From Acanthococcus lagerstroemiae (lineage: Eukaryota > Arthropoda > Insecta > Hemiptera > Eriococcidae), in NCBI GenBank assembly GCA_031841125.1, contig CM063114.1:40693574-40757573 (forward strand): a stretch of DNA of 64,000 nt, in the 5' to 3' direction. Position numbers and translations under genes: made by a program. Under the pieces are notes generated by a model, which saw only the letters and a program-made list of their open reading frames with translations, was not told where the DNA came from and did no database searches. This document shows positions 47,401-53,400 of the stretch, in pieces; within the stretch, counting starts at the first letter, position 1, and each line of letters begins with the position of its first letter.

Positions 47401-50400
47401 ATGAGTGTAACAAGAAAGCGCGAAAACACATTTTTGGGAAAACCACGTTTAAAGTTAGACACACCTTTTTCCCCACTCCGTCAAGCGGCCATAACCCGCC
47501 GCGGAATCACGTTGCCAGCCTGGACGAGAGCTTGTTGGAAAGGTAATTTTTCGCTCTTCTGCGTGGTAACAATTCAGAACATCGGGTTTATTTATAAGCT
47601 CCAAAAAACCACAAAGGAGCGAACGCAGACATTCGCATTCTTTTCTCATTCTCTTTCATAATTCTGTTTCTCTCTCTCTCCCTCTTCTGTCACATGCGCA
47701 TAAATTTCGTCTCTTCGTTATTGCGATGTTTTTTCTATAGAAATCAACCAAAATCTCAAAATTGATTTTTTCTACCAAAAAAATGTGGTTTTTTCGCGTT
47801 TTCTGAGACTTTGATCGATCGACAAAGTTACCCCTTTTTATGGAAATTGCCACATGTTGTGTTCCACGATTCCTCCGATTTCTGAAGACTTTAATGAGCA
47901 CATTTTTGAAAGTTGCACAAGCCTGTATTGCATTTTGTGGTATTCTGGACCCTTTGTCCTCTCCAGTACTATATCTTTCAACTAAAAACCTGACCCCAAA
48001 AATGAGCTGATTGACCCACAAAAACCAAGAATCGACCTGTATAAAATTCCCCTCTTATCTCCCTCCTCACCAATATATTTGTGTATCAATATCTTATTGA
48101 AGTGTAAAATATATGATAAGCTCAAACAATAAATCCTAAAATTCCAATTGAAATTATAGCATCAATTATATTAATTTTCCTAAAAATTTCTATTTTCCCA
48201 TTTGCTTGATTTAGAATTTGTGATATTAAACCAAATACTGGAAGAATTAAAATTCTTCCTGGATCTTACAGTTATCGAAATTAAGTACAAACGACATGAA
48301 AATGAATTCAACGATCTTGAGAGCTCCATATTTATACCTATGTTATATGTCTGACATTTTCGACTTCATCCCTCGCCTGTAGTGGTGTGGTGGGACGTAT
48401 GGCGGTGCACACATGCCAAAGTGGCCCCTATGACACCGCACCCCGGCCCCGGAGACTACCCTTTCAAGTATCACATCAGTTGCTGGAGGGACGCTTTGAG
48501 GTCGGCCTGAGCTCCCATTTCGCTGTGCCGCTTCCGGCGCGCGTCCTGCCTGAGTCACCATAGGATTCCCTACTGACCGAGGTTCGCGCTTCCTCTTCGC
48601 TCACCCCTCACCTCGTCTTGGTACGTGTGGCGACGCAGGCGGGGAAGCCCTGCCAGAGAGGGTCCTCCGCAGCTGTAGCAGCTGTCCTAGGATGGTACAG
48701 AGTTGTCCTGTTTGATGTTGTGGGAACCTTCTACCCCTAGAATCCCACGAAATAAGGAAGTGTGGAAAACTGCCTGTCTCCATGACACCCGAGTTCGATG
48801 GAAATACTCAGAAAGGCTAGTTCGAACCCCCGTCCTTATTCGTGACGTTCCCAGAGCAGGTATGAAAATGAAAACATTTTCCCGTAATGCCATAGATCTT
48901 GAAATTTTTGAAAAACTTCCATGGGGCTAAACTCTCCAAAGAAATTAGTCGGAGGGTTGGGGCGGGACTCTAGTTTCCTGAACATTTTACTGCAAAGCTT
49001 ATCTTATCTCAGTTTCCTCCGAAACACCCCTTTTTTTGGTTCAGTTTCCTCAGGCTATCATTAGACAGAGAATACTGATGCTTCAGGGCTAGAATTCTCA
49101 AATCATAGTTTTCATGATTTTGCTCACTCCTGCAGACAAATGAAAAAAGCTGGCAGCCTTCCGCCGTTAAAAAATAATAATAATGCTAAGTTATGCACTT
49201 TTTTCATGAGTCATTCAGTTTTTTAACGTATCTATTTTTTTTATTTCGATGTGAATAACACGTGTATTCTTTTGCATCAGGTAATAGGAATCAGGCATAC
49301 GATGATTTTCTAGAGGACCTACAGAAAGGCGGAAAAGAAGAATGTCGGTATGGACTTTTCGACTTCGAATATACCCATCAGTGTCAAGGAACGTCCGAGG
49401 TAAATTGAAATTCAGTTTCGATATGAATCGACACCGCGTTGTGCGGTGACATTTAAGTCGGTCTAATAATAAACGTGTATTCGTTACAGGCATCTAAAAA
49501 ACAAAAACTCTTCTTAATGTTGTGGTGTCCTGATACCGCCACCGTCAAAAGAAAGATGGTGTACTCTTCCAGCTTCGACGCACTGAAAAAAGCCCTGCAC
49601 GGAGTCAGTAAAACTATTCAGGTGAGTTGCTTTGCCTGCTGCCTTTTTCATTCTAAATAAACATAATTCCCGCGTTATGAAGACATTCGATGCAAACTCA
49701 TGTGACACGAAGTATAAGAACATCATCTCTATTAATACCCCGTAAAAAATTTTATGACATAAAGGCTGAAGATATAAAGGGTGCGCCAAAAGTCGCGTTA
49801 CACTGTCAGTACATTCCAATAAAATTGGTAACGCGACTTTTGACGCATCCTGTGGCGGCAAAGACGTGAGGATATCATGTTAGAAACCTGATCTCCCCCT
49901 CGATCACCAAGACTGTGACATGTCAGGATGTCTACAGGTACTGAAAAGTCCTGAATTTTGAAAATAGGTCCTAAAAGTCCTGAAAAGTGCTAAAATTTAA
50001 AAAAAAAAATTGAAAAGTCTTTCATTTTTGTTAGAAATACTCAAAAATAAATGTTTCGCGATTCCTGTGATTGGTCATTAAAAAGTGTAGCGCAGTATCT
50101 ATATTCACAGTAAGGGGGGGGGGAAGTAGTGGAGAAAAAAGGAGGGAGTGGTAAAGGGGATAAAACAATTGGAAACCAAAAGAAACCGATTTGCACACGC
50201 GGGAAAAAGTACTTCATTTTTACTTTTCAGTTTCTGTAGACACCCTGCATGAAGAGCTCATATTCAAAACCTGACCTTTCTCTCTCCCTCTCTGACATGA
50301 ATGCGATAGACCTTCTGTATCTTTCTGTGCTCCTTACCGTGTAAAATGTCCATTGAAATTAAAATTGAGGGGATAGAAAAATCCAGAAAGTATAAAAACA

Positions 50401-53400
50401 GAAATGCTAATAAAGAGGGTGGGGGGGGGGAAGATGGAACGACTAAACGCCCAGTTACGAATTGCAGAGAGAAAATGAAATTGAATTGGCTGGACACGAT
50501 GTTGGCAAGTCATATTTCAGTAGTTTGGGGTTCAAAGGCCTGTGTCTGTGGAAATTAATTTTCTATTTTTCATCATACAAAAAGCAATATGACGAAAAAT
50601 TACTGAAAAATGAAAGAAGAAAATAATGGCAATATACCCCCCGCTGATGACACTCAATGGCTCAGGTTCATGTATTACTCTAGAATTGTATTTAGTGACC
50701 TTCAAAGCCTGTAAACGGATTACCATCTAGAAAAAATGACCGAAATTTTGTCTCCGTCTCTTTTGATGGCACTCCGGAGGCTGGATGTAAAAAGCAAGAT
50801 CGAAATCAACGACCTCGAAAACGTATAGACTATCAGGGTGTCTACCGGTCACAGAAGTCACGGATTTTCATTGGGAAAAATAGAGAAAAAAACTGCTTGA
50901 ATATTGGTAGCATGTGAACAATTTTTTGCTTTGAATGTTAATTATTTGAGGTTAATCCAAGTGCAAAACATGATGAATAATGAACGTATAAAGATACAAG
51001 CATCGGATGATGAAATTGGAATTAAAATTATAGATCAGTCGATTATTTGCGCGCTTCAGACAGGGTTACTCTAACTATCATTCATTTCTTTAAATGTGCC
51101 TTTCTGAATTAACTTGAGTCGTGAGTAGAACCAAATGAGTAAGAATCTTTTCTAGTTTCTGATTTTAAGTAGTGTTCATTGGTACTCACTCTTTCATTAT
51201 TAATTTCTTCTATTTTTTTCTTTCTTCTTTTTCTTTTAACAAAAATGAGTAAGCTAAGGATCTCTAATTTTTTTAATTTTTAAGTAGTGTGTATAGTTTC
51301 GCTCTCATTATTTTTCTTTAAATGTTATTTTCTGAATTACCTATCTCGAGTCGTGTGTAGAACCAAATGAGTAAAAATTTCTTCTAGTTTTCTGATTTTA
51401 AGTAGTGTTCATTGTTACTCTCATTATTCAAATTCAGATTCAAAACGACCTTTATTTCGACTTGACTTATACATGATATACAGGGGGGGGGGGGGTCCAA
51501 AAGTTATTTCACAATTTCTAAGGAAAGTTCATTCACATTGTGAACTAACTTTTGGACCCCCTTGTATATAGTAGTTTAAGTTGCCCTCTGTTGAGCAAAG
51601 GCTTCTTTCAGATGCTTCCACTCCCCTCTGTTTTGCGCAATCCTGTGATATTGTCTGTGCTGGAACGTTGTATCAACTCATCCCTCCATCTGGTTATTTG
51701 TTTCCCTTTTTCCCTCCCCCCTTTCAAAAACCAATTAGAAGTTATTTTTGCGCACCTTTTGTTCCGGTATCTCTTGTAATGATCCCCTTCCATCTGGTGA
51801 TTAGGCAACCTACCCCGACGATGAAGATATGTTTGCATACTCTTACTTTTGAAGGGGCTGAGTTATGGCCAAATTTTGAAAAGTTTTTAATCTTTCAATT
51901 TTTTTTTCCTTCTCACGACTGGAAATAGACAGAAAAATTGTACCAGTGTGTAATAGTAGAGAGGGCAGTTGTGATAACCACAGAAAAACAATGGTCGGAA
52001 TCGCTTCAACAGAGTGTTGTTCATAAAAGCAATTTTGAGTACAAATTATATCAGAGAATTTCAACATTTTTTCAATTTCCCGTGAATCTTGCCCTCTTAA
52101 GCTACTGTATTTTTATTTGCAATAGATTGTACATTAAATTTCCCATAAAAAAAGGTCATTACAATTTTCTTGTAACTGGATGAGAACTGCTCAAAATGGA
52201 GTTCAAGATATCCCCGTTAAGAATATTACTTTTTAACACAGATGCACTGACCTTATGTACATAATAATCATCTTCTTCAGCTACTTTACCACTTCACATA
52301 GTTATATCGTTTATGTGTCTTATTCACCTCCTTCCTTTCATCTACTTACCCCATATTTGAAACTGAGACCCATGCAGTGAGGGGAAGAATCCAGTTCCAT
52401 GGCCCTCGCATTCACCTGACATGATGCCATGTGATTTTTTTGTATGGAGTGAAATGAAGAGAATAGTGTACTGTAGTAGAAGACCTCAACCGAGGGAATT
52501 ATTGACGCGGACACAGAAAGGAATAAAACAGATGAGAGAAAATACAGATGCGATGGAAGCGTCTACTATTTCAGTAATTTGATGGGCCAAAATACATATG
52601 TTTAGAACGTAATGGAGACTTGAGTTGAGACTGGGTTGGACAATTTTCGTAACATATTCTGAAACTGTTTAAAATATCCCTCAAAAACAATTATTTGGTA
52701 ACATTTTCAAGTATACGAATAAGAATAAATTCCTTTGATTGAAAATTGAAAATTTTTTAATCAGTATGAAGCAAGTGAGACATTGGGGTGAGCAAGAAAG
52801 TGCAAGAAGAATTTATTACTAATTAAAATTCAGCATCTTGAAAAAGCAAGTTCTATGAGCAGTAAAAAAATATCTATCAATAATTTTGTACTAGGTGGAA
52901 TTCATTTTATGAAAATCATTTACGACCACTTTCCATGATCTTTAATTTTTTTCTGTGTGGTTACCACAACTGTTATCTTGCACCTGTTTCCCTGGCCTGC
53001 GCCACCAGTTCGGGGAATATGGCCAAAATGTAACCAAAACCAAATTTAGCGACGTTTGGAACCAATTGTGGCCGTTCCTATAAAAAGGGGTAACTTTGTC
53101 GATCAATCAAAGTCTCAGAAAACGCGATAAAAGAAAAACAAATTTTTTTGTCAAAAAAATCAATTTTGAGATTTTGGTTAATTTCTATAGAAAAAACATC
53201 GCAATAACGAAGAGACAAAATTTACGCGTATGAGAGAGAAGAAGGAAAGAAAGAAAGAGAATGATAAAAGAATGCGAATGTCTGCGTTCCATTCTTCGTG
53301 GTTTTTCGGAGCTCACGAATAAATCCGATGTTCTGAATTGTTACCACGCAGAAAAGCGAAAAATTATCTTTCCAACAAGCCCTTGTCGAGGCTCGTAACG

